Assembly (NCBI GenBank): GCA_018819105.1
Contig: JAHJQV010000064.1
Span: 1 to 32,837 of the forward strand
Direction: 5' to 3'
Length of the DNA stretch: 32,837 nucleotides
Origin: Gammaproteobacteria bacterium
Lineage (GTDB): Bacteria > Pseudomonadota > Gammaproteobacteria > Xanthomonadales > Wenzhouxiangellaceae
The position numbers were made by a program, and so were the translations under genes. The notes beneath the pieces are model-generated. The model was not told the origin of the DNA. It did not search any database and was given only the letters and a program-made list of their open reading frames with translations. Positions 8,839-16,290 of the stretch are shown in pieces (position 1 is the stretch's first letter; the number at the start of each line of letters is the position of its first letter).

Positions 8839-9130
8839 GTGCCAGCTGCAGCTGGAAAACGGCAAGCTGCATCTGCGCGGCGTGCTGGACAAAAACAGCG
8901 TGCCGGCCGCCTATCAGTGCAGCCAGCAGCTGCTGCGCCGGCAGCAGGCACCGGACACCATAGAACTCAGTGCCGTGGAGCACATCGACAGCGCCGGCCT
9001 GGCACTGCTGCTGGAGTGGCAATCCTGGGCCAAGCATCGGCAGCATGCACTGAAGCTGGAGCATGCACCGCAGCAACTGCTGATGCTGGCACGGCTGTCG
9101 GAACTGGATCGCATTCTCAACCTTGACTGA
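8831..9130 (+). CDS. mlaB: STAS-domain protein MlaB
   Basis: MlaB is the cytoplasmic STAS subunit that binds MlaF and is needed for stability and activity of the transporter. The 99-residue length is typical. The STAS core is visible as TIELSAVEHIDSAGLALLLEW near residues 44-64, with the conserved Ser/Thr position before AGL. The start codon lies inside the end of mlaC (ATGACTGA overlap), and the stop lies close to the start of mlaA, consistent with one transcript. Confidence 0.88.
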   Translation: MTECQLQLENGKLHLRGVLDKNSVPAAYQCSQQLLRRQQAPDTIELSAVEHIDSAGLALLLEWQSWAKHRQHALKLEHAPQQLLMLARLSELDRILNLD

Positions 9131-9149
9131 ACACACCGGTAATCTGCAC

Positions 9150-9914
9150 ATGCATGTCCCTGTACTGTTGAAAAAACTGACTCTGATCGTGGTCACTGCG
9201 ATTATGCTGAGTGCCTGCGCCAGCCAGGGCGGCACCCACAACGAGCCGCACCCGGATGACCCGTGGGAAGGCTTCAACCGTGGTGTCTGGGCCTTCAATC
9301 GCGGCCTGGACAAGGCCATCGTGAAACCGATAGCTCAAGGCTACCACTATGTCACACCCAACTTCATCGAGCAGGGCATCAGCAACTTTGTTGACAATCT
9401 GCTGTATACCGTGACGGTGGCCAATCTGCTGCTGCAGGGACGATTCGATGACTTTGGCACGGCGCTTGGACGACTGGTTCTGAACAGTACCTTTGGACTG
9501 GGCGGTTTTGTCGACGTTGCCACCGTAGAAGGCATCACCCGACATGACGAGGATTTCGGCCAGACCTTTGCCGTCTGGGGCTGGAAAGACAGCCCCTATC
9601 TGATGTTGCCCTTTCTTGGCCCCTCCACGCTGCGCGATGGCATCGGTCGCATTCCTGAAATCTGGATTGACGGCGGCGATATCGTGGTGCGCAAAACCGA
9701 TCGCATCGAGCCGCTGATTGCCACCATCCTGGATGCTCGTGTCAGCTTGCTGCCCAGAGATGACGAAATCGATGAGGCGGTCGATTCCTACCTGTTCGTA
9801 CGCGATGCCTGGTTGCAGAATCGGCGCTTCAAGATCAGCAACGGCAACAACGATCTGCCGGACTATGAGTTCTTTCTGGACGAGGGCGAATCACCGGACG
9901 CAACACAGGATTAG
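9150..9914 (+). CDS. mlaA: Outer-membrane lipoprotein MlaA (VacJ)
   Basis: MlaA is the outer-membrane component that removes misplaced phospholipids from the outer leaflet and passes them to MlaC. From ATG 9150 it has 254 residues, matching the family. It has a lipoprotein signal with lipobox LSAC, then the VacJ landmarks DPWEGFNRGVWAFNRGLD, NFVDNLLYTVTVANLLLQGRFDDFGTALGRLVLNSTFGLGGFVDVA, DFGQTFAVWGWKDSPYLMLPFLGPSTLRDGIGR. An in-frame TTG at 9123 would extend the signal peptide by nine residues and overlap mlaB; the ATG gives a more normal signal. Unlike E. coli, where mlaA is separate, it is here the last gene of the mla operon. Confidence 0.95.
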   Translation: MHVPVLLKKLTLIVVTAIMLSACASQGGTHNEPHPDDPWEGFNRGVWAFNRGLDKAIVKPIAQGYHYVTPNFIEQGISNFVDNLLYTVTVANLLLQGRFDDFGTALGRLVLNSTFGLGGFVDVATVEGITRHDEDFGQTFAVWGWKDSPYLMLPFLGPSTLRDGIGRIPEIWIDGGDIVVRKTDRIEPLIATILDARVSLLPRDDEIDEAVDSYLFVRDAWLQNRRFKISNGNNDLPDYEFFLDEGESPDATQD

Positions 9915-9932
9915 TCTGCCCTGCCCCTAACT

Positions 9933-9961
9933 CTGACGAATGGCTGCCCAGCGCCTATAAT
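9933..9961 (+). promoter_or_regulatory. Likely fnr promoter
   Basis: CTGACG (9933-9938) and a perfect TATAAT (9956-9961) are separated by 17 bp, 43 bp before the fnr start. No FNR box is visible here, so autoregulation is not supported by the sequence. Confidence 0.55.
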
Positions 9962-10004
9962 GTCAAGCTGAATAGCACAATAAAGAGTCAGCCTCAGCGC
10001 CATC

Positions 10005-10742
10005 ATGTCCACTGCCACCAGCCCGCAAATCATCGAACTCGGTGCCATGCGCCGGATCTGCTCCGGCTGTTCGCTGCGCGAGTTGTGCCTGCCGGCAGGG
10101 CTGGACAGCGAGGCCATCTCGGCGCTGGATGAGTTCGTGCAAAAGAAACAGGACCTGCATGTGCAGGAGCTGGCCTATCGTGCCGGCGACATCGCCAGCA
10201 ACATCTATGCAGTAAGACTTGGCTCGTTCAAAAGTTACCGGCTGCGGGAAAACGGCGATGTGCAGATTGTCGGCATTCATCTGCCGGGCGAGCTGTTCGG
10301 GCTCGATGCCCTGGCCTCCGAACAGCGCCAGATTTACACCGAAGCGCTGGAGAAAAGCAATGTCTGCGCTTTGCCGGTGGCCGATCTGGAACGCCTGTCG
10401 CGGCAGATCCCCGCCATCGGCCGACAGATGATGCGACTGATGGCGCGTGAGCTGAACAGTAGCTATGAGGAACACGAGCTGCTGGCCAACGATACCGCAT
10501 TGACGCGGGTAGCGAAATTTATCTGGCGCTATGTACAGCGCCGCAAACAGGTGGGCCTGCAAACCCGGCAGTTTGACATCGCCATTTCACGTCAGGATCT
10601 GGCCAATTACCTCGGTCTGCAGGTGGAAACGGTGTCGCGGGCGTTCCGCGAACTGCGCGATCGCAAGGTCATCACCGCCAGCCGCAGCAAACTGGAGATT
10701 CTCGATCATGCTGCCCTGCAGGCACTGATCCGCTCAGAATAG
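10005..10742 (+). CDS. fnr: FNR-type oxygen-responsive transcriptional regulator
   Basis: This 245-residue protein is a Crp/Fnr-family activator with the signature of oxygen-sensing FNR/Anr. Four cysteines match the [4Fe-4S] ligands: Cys19, Cys22 and Cys28 in RRICSGCSLRELC and Cys121 in SNVCALP. The cyclic-nucleotide-fold domain follows, then a dimer helix and an HTH at about 195-222 whose recognition helix VETVSR has the E-x2-S-R (208, 211, 212) that reads TTGAT half-sites. Under low oxygen the clustered dimer activates microaerobic genes. Two perfect sites occur in this window, before ompW and before ccoN, so those are likely targets. The gene stands alone between mlaA and a short inverted-repeat element. 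Confidence 0.94.
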   Translation: MSTATSPQIIELGAMRRICSGCSLRELCLPAGLDSEAISALDEFVQKKQDLHVQELAYRAGDIASNIYAVRLGSFKSYRLRENGDVQIVGIHLPGELFGLDALASEQRQIYTEALEKSNVCALPVADLERLSRQIPAIGRQMMRLMARELNSSYEEHELLANDTALTRVAKFIWRYVQRRKQVGLQTRQFDIAISRQDLANYLGLQVETVSRAFRELRDRKVITASRSKLEILDHAALQALIRSE

Positions 10743-10743
10743 A

Positions 10744-10911
10744 CTAGGAGCCTGTCGGACTTAACACTGATCTACTGCAGAAAATCCGGATTGGGCCAGA
10801 TTCTCCGATCTTCATCGTTGCATAGTCTCACTATTCGCCTCAAAAGATCGAAAAATCTGACTCCAACCGGCTTTCCTTCGCTACGATCGGTCAAATCCGA
10901 CAGGCTCCTAG
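10744..10911 (+). mobile_element. Short inverted-repeat element (family 2), copy 1
   Basis: About 160 bp bounded by inverted repeats: CTAGGAGCCTGTCGGACTT (10744-10762) and its near-perfect complement at 10893-10911 (18 of 19). The outer CTAG tetranucleotides could be a target-site duplication. There is no coding capacity. The interior is similar along its length to the reverse complement of 24981-25141, including TTAACACTGATCTACTGC next to the end. Confidence 0.85.
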
Positions 10912-10945
10912 GTGCTGCGTTTTGGCAGCAGCTTTTCAACACAAA

Positions 10946-10959
10946 TTGATCCTGATCAA
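10946..10959 (+). promoter_or_regulatory. FNR box of ompW
   Basis: TTGATCCTGATCAA is a perfect TTGAT-N4-ATCAA site. A weak -10 (TAAGCT, 10982-10987) is centred 32 bp downstream, the spacing of class II FNR activation. The ompW start is at 11016. Confidence 0.85.
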
Positions 10960-11015
10960 TTCGCCACCGACCCGGTTCTCTTAAGCTGTGCACATCACAG
11001 CAAGGAGATACCAAC

Positions 11016-11732
11016 GTGTTCAGAAAAACCCTGATTTTGACTTCCATGCTCGCGGCGACTGCCGTGCCTCTGGCTGCCAGTGCACAGTCTGCTGACAGCG
11101 TCGAAAACCCCTGGCTGCTGCGCTTTGGTGGTGCCAATGTGCTGCCGCTGGACAGCTCGCAGGGCGTCATCGGCAGCAATGGCTTGGGACTGGTGCAAGG
11201 CAATGACGGCGTCAACGTCGACGATGCCTTCGGCTTCACCTTTTCCTTGAGCTATGCACTGACCGACAACTGGGCGGCCACCTTGCTGGCCTCGGCACCG
11301 TTCAACCACGACATCGATGGCAAGGGTGCCACCGCAGCCGTTGGCGAACTGGCCGACGCCACCCACCTGCCGCCGTCGCTGTCGCTGGAATACCGTTTCA
11401 ATCCGTACGGCAAGATCCGGCCTTACGTGGGTGCCGGGGTAAACTGGACAGTGTGGCTGGACAGCGACACCAGTCCGGCGCTGACCTCAGCCCTGGATGG
11501 CATCATCGGCGGCGTCACCAGCACCGACATCAACCTGAGCAACTCGTTTGGTCTGGCTGCCAATGTCGGCATCGACTGGGAATTGAGCGAAAACTGGGCC
11601 ATTAACACCAACATCTGGTGGCTGGATCTGCAGACCGAAGCGAAGATTTTTGTCAATGGTGCCGAAGCCACGCGCACCAAGGTCAACATCCATCCGCTGG
11701 TGTTCTCGCTGGGTTTTGCCTGGTCATTCTAG
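11016..11732 (+). CDS. ompW: OmpW-family outer-membrane porin
   Basis: OmpW proteins form small eight-stranded outer-membrane barrels with a hydrophobic channel. The 238-residue precursor starts with GTG behind a strong ribosome-binding site (AAGGAGA, 11002-11008) and has a signal peptide ending ASAQSA. The mature part opens with ENPWLLRFGGANVLP, has the family block LPPSLSLEYRFNPYGKIRPYVGAGVNWT near the centre, and ends in aromatic FSLGFAWSF, the usual barrel-assembly signal. A perfect FNR box 57 bp upstream implies microaerobic induction, in line with known FNR control of ompW in enterobacteria. A terminator follows. Confidence 0.93.
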   Translation: MFRKTLILTSMLAATAVPLAASAQSADSVENPWLLRFGGANVLPLDSSQGVIGSNGLGLVQGNDGVNVDDAFGFTFSLSYALTDNWAATLLASAPFNHDIDGKGATAAVGELADATHLPPSLSLEYRFNPYGKIRPYVGAGVNWTVWLDSDTSPALTSALDGIIGGVTSTDINLSNSFGLAANVGIDWELSENWAINTNIWWLDLQTEAKIFVNGAEATRTKVNIHPLVFSLGFAWSF

Positions 11733-11765
11733 CGGATAAAGACTACGACGTAGCGTAGCCTGTGT

Positions 11766-11793
11766 GGCCGGGATTCTCCACCCGGCCTTTTTT
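11766..11793 (+). terminator. Intrinsic terminator of ompW
   Basis: The stem GGCCGGG / CCCGGCC with an eight-base loop is followed by six T residues, about 35 bp after the ompW stop. Confidence 0.88.
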
Positions 11794-11806
11794 ATGCGGC
11801 ATGGCG

Positions 11807-12124
11807 TCAGCCGGCTTTCAGCAGCGGCTGCAGTTTTACCGCCACACTCATGTCGCCGTTGATGCCGATCTGGCCGGTGACAAAGGCCATGAACGGCTTG
11901 CGCCGGCCATCCAGAATGTCGTTGAGCAGCTCCAGACTCATGCGCACGTTGCAATCGGCTTTTGCTGCCGGATCCGCTGCATTGATCTGCAGTGGCGTCT
12001 GGCGACCGTCGATCAGAATGCCCTGCTCGCCCAGATCAAGCAGCACCGTGCCGCCGATGTCACCGGCCGCTTCACCGCGCCGGCGCAGTTTCTCCACCGC
12101 CTGTTGCAACAACGATTCTGTCAT
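11807..12124 (-). CDS. SCP2 sterol-binding domain protein
   Basis: This 105-residue protein consists of a single SCP2-like domain, a hydrophobic-ligand pocket that binds lipids or acyl chains. The domain is recognisable from GGTVLLDLGEQG, the ADCNVRMSLELLNDILDGRRKPFMAFVTGQIGINGDMSVAVKLQPLL pattern and the overall length. No catalytic domain is attached. It is the last of three minus-strand genes, 15 bp after the aldolase gene, and probably in one transcript with it and the sulfotransferase gene. The ligand is unknown. It converges with ompW across the ompW terminator. Confidence 0.88.
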   Translation of the reverse strand: MTESLLQQAVEKLRRRGEAAGDIGGTVLLDLGEQGILIDGRQTPLQINAADPAAKADCNVRMSLELLNDILDGRRKPFMAFVTGQIGINGDMSVAVKLQPLLKAG

Positions 12125-12139
12125 GGGTATTGACCTTGG

Positions 12140-12874
12140 TCAGTCGGCATAGCCGGGATTGAGTCGATCCAGCCGGCGCACAAAGCCGGGCCAGGCAAAT
12201 TCGCTGATCATCGCGCTGGAGGCGGCATACACCGCCGAGGTCTTGCGCGCGACCTCGGCATCCGGCAGCAGCAGTTCGGCCCCGCTGGCCAGCGCCCGCA
12301 ATTGTGTGCGACAGGCTTTTTCCAGCCGCCACATCAGATAAAACGCTTCGGCCACCGAACTGCCTACGGTGAGCAGACCGTGATTGTGCAGCACCAGGGC
12401 ATTGTGCTCGCCCAATGCCGCAACAAAGCGCTGCTGCTCGTCCGGGTGAGTAACCAGTCCCTCGTAGGCGTGGTAACCGATGCGATCATAAAACTGCATG
12501 CCATGCTGGCTCAACGGCAGCACGCCAGCGGCCAGCGCCGCCACCGCCATGCCGGCTTCGGAATGGGTGTGCAGCACGCACTGCACGTCTGCGCGGGCGA
12601 GATGTATGCAGCTGTGCAGGTTGAAGCCGGCCGGATTGACCGGATCATCGCCATCCAGCGCGTAGCCGGAGGCATCCACCCGCACCAGCGAGCTGGCGGT
12701 GATTTCATCAAACAGCCAGCCATAGGGGTTGATCAGGAAACGATCACCACCATCCTCGGCCGCCGGCACCCGCGCCGAAATGTGCGTGCCGATGCCGTCG
12801 GACATGCCATACAAATCGACCAGCCGGTAACAGGCGGCCAGATCGATACGCTGCTGCTGTTCTTCTGTGTTCAT
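12140..12874 (-). CDS. Class II aldolase/adducin family protein
   Basis: The protein (244 residues from ATG 12874; a TTG at 12904 would add ten) has the class II aldolase/adducin fold. The zinc-binding HTHSEAG is followed about 60 residues later by LHNHGLLTVG, the third-histidine segment. SDGIGTHISAR and FLINPYGWLFDEITASSLVRVD form the phosphate and substrate side in family members. Length and pattern suit the L-fuculose-phosphate aldolase-like group used as putative aldolases in many proteobacteria; the substrate cannot be inferred. It lies 39 bp after the sulfotransferase gene and 15 bp before the SCP2 gene on the same strand. Confidence 0.85.
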   Translation of the reverse strand: MNTEEQQQRIDLAACYRLVDLYGMSDGIGTHISARVPAAEDGGDRFLINPYGWLFDEITASSLVRVDASGYALDGDDPVNPAGFNLHSCIHLARADVQCVLHTHSEAGMAVAALAAGVLPLSQHGMQFYDRIGYHAYEGLVTHPDEQQRFVAALGEHNALVLHNHGLLTVGSSVAEAFYLMWRLEKACRTQLRALASGAELLLPDAEVARKTSAVYAASSAMISEFAWPGFVRRLDRLNPGYAD

Positions 12875-12913
12875 GCTGAGCTGAGCCGTGCTGATGGATG
12901 CCAATCAAAAGTC

Positions 12914-14083
12914 TCAGGCCCAGCCCTGCTGCAGCCGATAGTCACTGAACTGCTGCCGCAGGCCGGATTCACTGAGGCCAAACTCATCGGCCTGATAGCT
13001 GTGGCGGCCATGCTTGCCCTGCGGATTGGCCAGCAGATACTGCTGCAACCGCTGCGCATCGCTGGCGCGCCAGTGCAGACCAATCTTTGCATAGACTGCC
13101 GCCAGCGTCGCTGCTGGTGCCTGCAGCAGGCCATCATAGCAGACATCGACAAAATGCTCTGCGCCACTGGTTTCGCGCACCTGTTGGCAGCGTTGCAGTG
13201 CATGCTGCCAGTAGGCGCTCACTTCGGCACCGATTTCCCCGGCATCCGGGGTGCGGGCGAACGCTCGGCGCATGTTCATACGCAGGCTGGCCAGTGACGG
13301 AATGGTTTTGAGTGGATCACGATGGGTCTGGATGACCACAGCATCCGGATATTGTGCCAGCAATGCGTCCAGATCACCCAGGTGCCCTGGCGCTTTCAGC
13401 ACCCAGCGCAATGGCGTCTGGCCATACTGCAGTTGCTGCAGAAAACCGCGATGCCAGCGGTAGGCCGGCCGCATGTCAGCCTGGGCCAGATGGTCGGCAT
13501 AATCGGGCAGGCGGTAAGTGACCAGAAATCGCAGTGACAACAGACTTTGCGCGGTGATGGCGATGCATTCCTGCGGCAGCTCGGCACCGACCTCGTGAAT
13601 GGCCTGAAAGCCGGGTGCCAGTCGATCCAGCCAGCGCAGCTTTGACCTGGCCTGCAGGCGGCGGCGTTGCAGATCCCGGCTGCTGCTGACGGCCGCAGGC
13701 GGCGATGGACTCATCACCTCCCAGGCCAGCGGCGCGCGCAGGCGCTCATCGCCGGCCAGCAAGGCGTGCAGCAGCGTGGTGCCGGTGCGCGGCAGTCCGG
13801 TGATGAAAACAGGTCTGGCGATGGACGTCCCGGCGATGTCAGGCCATTGTCGACGATCGCTGCGCAGCTGCAGATGATTGACCAGCAAGGCCAGCAGGTC
13901 ATTGAACGCCACCACATGGCCAATCGGCTTCAGGTCGGCCTGCTGTGTAAGTGAGCGCAACAGGATCTGCAGCGGCGCATGAATGTCGGCCGCAAAATCA
14001 TCGTGCCCGGCACGCCGCGCGGCTTTCGCCAACAGCACATCGGCATCGAATGGCAACAGTTTGCGCAGGGATCTCTCAAACAT
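12914..14083 (-). CDS. Sulfotransferase family protein
   Basis: This 389-residue protein transfers sulfate from PAPS to an unknown hydroxyl acceptor. The PAPS 5'-phosphosulfate loop FITGLPRTGTTLLHALL is near residues 93-109, and the 3'-phosphate element VIQTHRDPLKTIPSLASL is near residue 250. LRWVLKAPGHLGDLDALL precedes it. The overall form fits the bacterial sulfotransferase group often found beside lipid- or sterol-related genes. No signal peptide is seen, so it is probably cytoplasmic. It is the first gene of a three-gene minus-strand run with an aldolase-family and an SCP2 gene; the SCP2 neighbour suggests a lipid-like acceptor, which is inference. Confidence 0.88.
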   Translation of the reverse strand: MFERSLRKLLPFDADVLLAKAARRAGHDDFAADIHAPLQILLRSLTQQADLKPIGHVVAFNDLLALLVNHLQLRSDRRQWPDIAGTSIARPVFITGLPRTGTTLLHALLAGDERLRAPLAWEVMSPSPPAAVSSSRDLQRRRLQARSKLRWLDRLAPGFQAIHEVGAELPQECIAITAQSLLSLRFLVTYRLPDYADHLAQADMRPAYRWHRGFLQQLQYGQTPLRWVLKAPGHLGDLDALLAQYPDAVVIQTHRDPLKTIPSLASLRMNMRRAFARTPDAGEIGAEVSAYWQHALQRCQQVRETSGAEHFVDVCYDGLLQAPAATLAAVYAKIGLHWRASDAQRLQQYLLANPQGKHGRHSYQADEFGLSESGLRQQFSDYRLQQGWA

Positions 14084-14332
14084 GACTTGCCGTGCGTTGC
14101 AAGAGTTCAGTGGTTACCAATACCCGCATAAGTATTGCTTAACGTTGGGGTTCTGACGGATTCGCCTGGGCTGAAAACGCATTGTACGCGAGGCGGAGTT
14201 GATGTGCCCCATCAGTGTCTTCATTGTACCTGAGACAATGCCCGCGTACGTCGCTGTAAACCGCAATACTCTCATTCACCACATGTCTGATTTTGTGTCA
14301 TACTTTTAACTTTGCGGCACCTGCATCGGAAT

Positions 14333-14596
14333 ATGACAAACCATCGAGCAGAAGTCCAGATTGGCGCGCAAGGCCGGATGATCATACCGACCGTGTTGCG
14401 CAAGTCGATGAATCTCAAACCCGGTGATCGCCTGATCGCCAGACAGTCTGGCGACAGTCTGGTGCTGGAGCGGCGCAGCGACATTGAGAAGCGACTGCTG
14501 GCAATGTTTGCGCAGGCATCAATCAACACCAGTCTGGCGGCCCAACTGATTGCAGAACGCCGCCAGGAAGCCAGTACCGAGCCGGAGCCAGTGTGA
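14333..14596 (+). CDS. AbrB/SpoVT-type antitoxin
   Basis: The 87-residue protein begins with a swapped-hairpin AbrB domain: AEVQIGAQGRMIIPTVLRKSMNLKPGDRLIARQSGDSLVLERR. Such domains bind DNA and autorepress toxin-antitoxin operons, while the C-terminal tail binds the PIN toxin. The ATG at 14333 is preferred over a start at 14312 because it gives the usual N-terminus before the AbrB domain and has GGA upstream. It overlaps the toxin start by four bases (GTGA). The upstream gap contains CATTGT-N7-ACAATG (14222-14240), a possible operator. Confidence 0.85.
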   Translation: MTNHRAEVQIGAQGRMIIPTVLRKSMNLKPGDRLIARQSGDSLVLERRSDIEKRLLAMFAQASINTSLAAQLIAERRQEASTEPEPV

Positions 14597-14955
14597 GCGT
14601 GGTGCTGGATGCCTCGGCCCTGCTTTGCTATCTGCAACAGGAACCGGGTGCCAGTCAGGTCAGCGCCAGCATCGAGCACAGCATGCTGAGCGCAGTGAAC
14701 TGGAGTGAAGTGGCACAAAAAACGGCCAGCGCAGGCGTTGATTCGGTCACCACACTGAATCTGTTGCAGGACATGGGCCTGAAGATTGTAGAATTTACTG
14801 TCGAAGATGCCTGCATCTGCGCCGGTTTGTGGTCGCAGACACGACCACACGGACTGTCGCTGGCAGACCGCGCCTGCCTCGCACTGGCCATGCAGGGTGG
14901 CTGGCCGGTGATGACCTGTGATCGTGCCTGGACCGGGATAGTGTACCCCGCCTGA
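14593..14955 (+). CDS. vapC: VapC-family PIN-domain toxin, C-terminus replaced by an inserted element
   Basis: PIN toxins are Mg-dependent RNases held inactive by the paired antitoxin. The 120-residue product keeps the acidic active site: VLDASALL (Asp6), AVNWSEV, LSLADRACLALA and MTCDRAW. The start is GTG, overlapping the antitoxin gene. The last codons (encoding VYPA) and the TGA stop lie inside the 32-bp terminal repeat of the element at 14939-15216, so the natural C-terminus, which in this group usually continues about ten residues after DRAW, has been cut off and replaced. The four acidic positions remain, so activity is possible but unproven. Confidence 0.85.
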   Translation: MSVVLDASALLCYLQQEPGASQVSASIEHSMLSAVNWSEVAQKTASAGVDSVTTLNLLQDMGLKIVEFTVEDACICAGLWSQTRPHGLSLADRACLALAMQGGWPVMTCDRAWTGIVYPA

Positions 14956-15216
14956 AATACTGTGACATTCAGAACATACCTGAGGCTGCACTACAGACGC
15001 GAACAACTATGTCTGGGCAGTGAATGGCAAGCCCTTGACAAGGATTGCAACGCCGTAATGCAGCCTCAGGGGCGCTCCCGCAGGGCGAGTCGGAAAGCAC
15101 TCATCCGCTGTGTTATGGCTCTTGGCCATGGAATGGCCATGACCTGCGAGCCATGCCTTGCGGCTAAGCGCTTTCCGACTCGCTGAACGTTACAGTATTC
15201 CCGGCGGGGTACACTA
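14939..15216 (+). mobile_element. 278-bp element with 32-bp terminal inverted repeats (family 1)
   Basis: The two ends, 14939-14970 and 15185-15216, are inverted repeats matching at 28 of 32 positions, and both outer ends are TA. The shared core is GGCGGGGTACACTA. Inside are CCTGAGGCTGCA / TGCAGCCTCAGG, a perfect 14-bp pair GCGAGTCGGAAAGC / GCTTTCCGACTCGC (15085-15098, 15170-15183), a nested ATGGCTC / GAGCCAT, and TGGCCAT-GGA-ATGGCCA (15123-15139). No credible protein is encoded. Size, ends and TA boundaries fit a non-autonomous miniature inverted-repeat transposable element; the mobilising enzyme is not identified. Confidence 0.85.
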
Positions 15217-15279
15217 GATCTGCAACTCAATGTTCACACCATACGCTGAAATGATGACTCACTGTATGCCGGAACCAGC

Positions 15280-16290
15280 ATGAGCGCGCCCATACTGGTC
15301 ACCGGCGGCTGTGGCTTTGTCGGTCGCATGCTGGTCGAGGAACTGTGCCGGCAGGGTAGCGATCGGGTGCGGGTGCTGGATCTGCGTGCACCGACCAGCG
15401 AGCTGCCGTCGCAGGTCGATTTCATCGCCGGCTCGATTCTCGATGAAACACTGCTCAGGCGGGCCATACAGGGCTGCCGGCAGGTCTATCATGTCGCCGC
15501 CATCCCCGACCTGTGGCTGGCCGACAAAAAGCAGTTTCATCAGGTCAATACCATAGGCACGCAGAAAGTGCTGACTGCCGCCGCACACGCCAATGTGCAG
15601 AAACTGGTATATACCTCAACCGAGTCGATTGTGGTCGGTGTCAGTCGCCGCAGTGGGCAGGCCGATGAAGCCACCAGCGTCAGGCTGCAGGACATGCCCG
15701 GCCCCTACTGCCGCTCCAAGTTTCTTGCCGAGCAGGCCGCACGCAAAGCAGCGGATGAGGGTCTGCCGGTGGTGATCGTCAATCCCACTTTGCCGATCGG
15801 GCCCGGTGACGATCGCCTGACGCCGCCCAGCCGCATGTTGCTCGGCTATCTGAACGGCGATTACGGCGCCTACCTGAACTCTGCATTCAATCTGATCCAT
15901 GTCCGCGATGTTGCCCGCGGGCACATTCTCGCTGCCGAGCACGGCCGCGTTGGTGAACGCTACATGCTGGCCGGTGAAAACCTGTATCTGCGTGAACTGC
16001 TGGCCATGCTGCAGCAGCTCACCGGGCGCATAATGCCACGTGCTCGTGTACCCTGGCTACTGGCCTATGGCTTTGCCGCCGTCTCCGAGTGGATCGCCGA
16101 TCACATCACCCACCAGCCGCCGACTGCACCACTGACCGGCGTCCGCCTGGCGCGCCGGCCGATGTTTTTCGACAATCAGAAGGCGCGCCGTGAACTCGGA
16201 CTGGAACCAGTGCCCATTCGCACGGCACTGGAAGACGCGATCGCCGACTTTGAACGGCGTGGTCTGCTGGCGGTCTCAGACACACTCTGA
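15280..16290 (+). CDS. NAD-dependent epimerase/dehydratase, HpnA-like extended SDR
   Basis: This 336-residue extended short-chain dehydrogenase/reductase has ILVTGGCGFVGRMLVEEL at the N-terminus for NAD binding, DLRA for the ribose site, VYHVAAIPDLW around residue 70, and the catalytic PYCRSKFLAEQ (YxxxK) near residue 146. The VNTIGTQKVL block and the C-terminal ARRELGLEPVPIRTALEDAIADF are typical of dihydroflavonol-reductase/HpnA relatives that act on nucleotide sugars or hydroxy-ketones. Substrate is unknown, and no hopanoid genes are nearby. It lies between a complete family-1 element and a solo family-1 end that overlaps its stop codon. Confidence 0.85.
   Translation: MSAPILVTGGCGFVGRMLVEELCRQGSDRVRVLDLRAPTSELPSQVDFIAGSILDETLLRRAIQGCRQVYHVAAIPDLWLADKKQFHQVNTIGTQKVLTAAAHANVQKLVYTSTESIVVGVSRRSGQADEATSVRLQDMPGPYCRSKFLAEQAARKAADEGLPVVIVNPTLPIGPGDDRLTPPSRMLLGYLNGDYGAYLNSAFNLIHVRDVARGHILAAEHGRVGERYMLAGENLYLRELLAMLQQLTGRIMPRARVPWLLAYGFAAVSEWIADHITHQPPTAPLTGVRLARRPMFFDNQKARRELGLEPVPIRTALEDAIADFERRGLLAVSDTL

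Noticed and set aside
14939-15216. Integron attC site
   Set aside because: The element has long palindromes and sits after a toxin gene, but it lacks the RYYYAAC/GTTRRRY core sites at its ends and no integrase is present.
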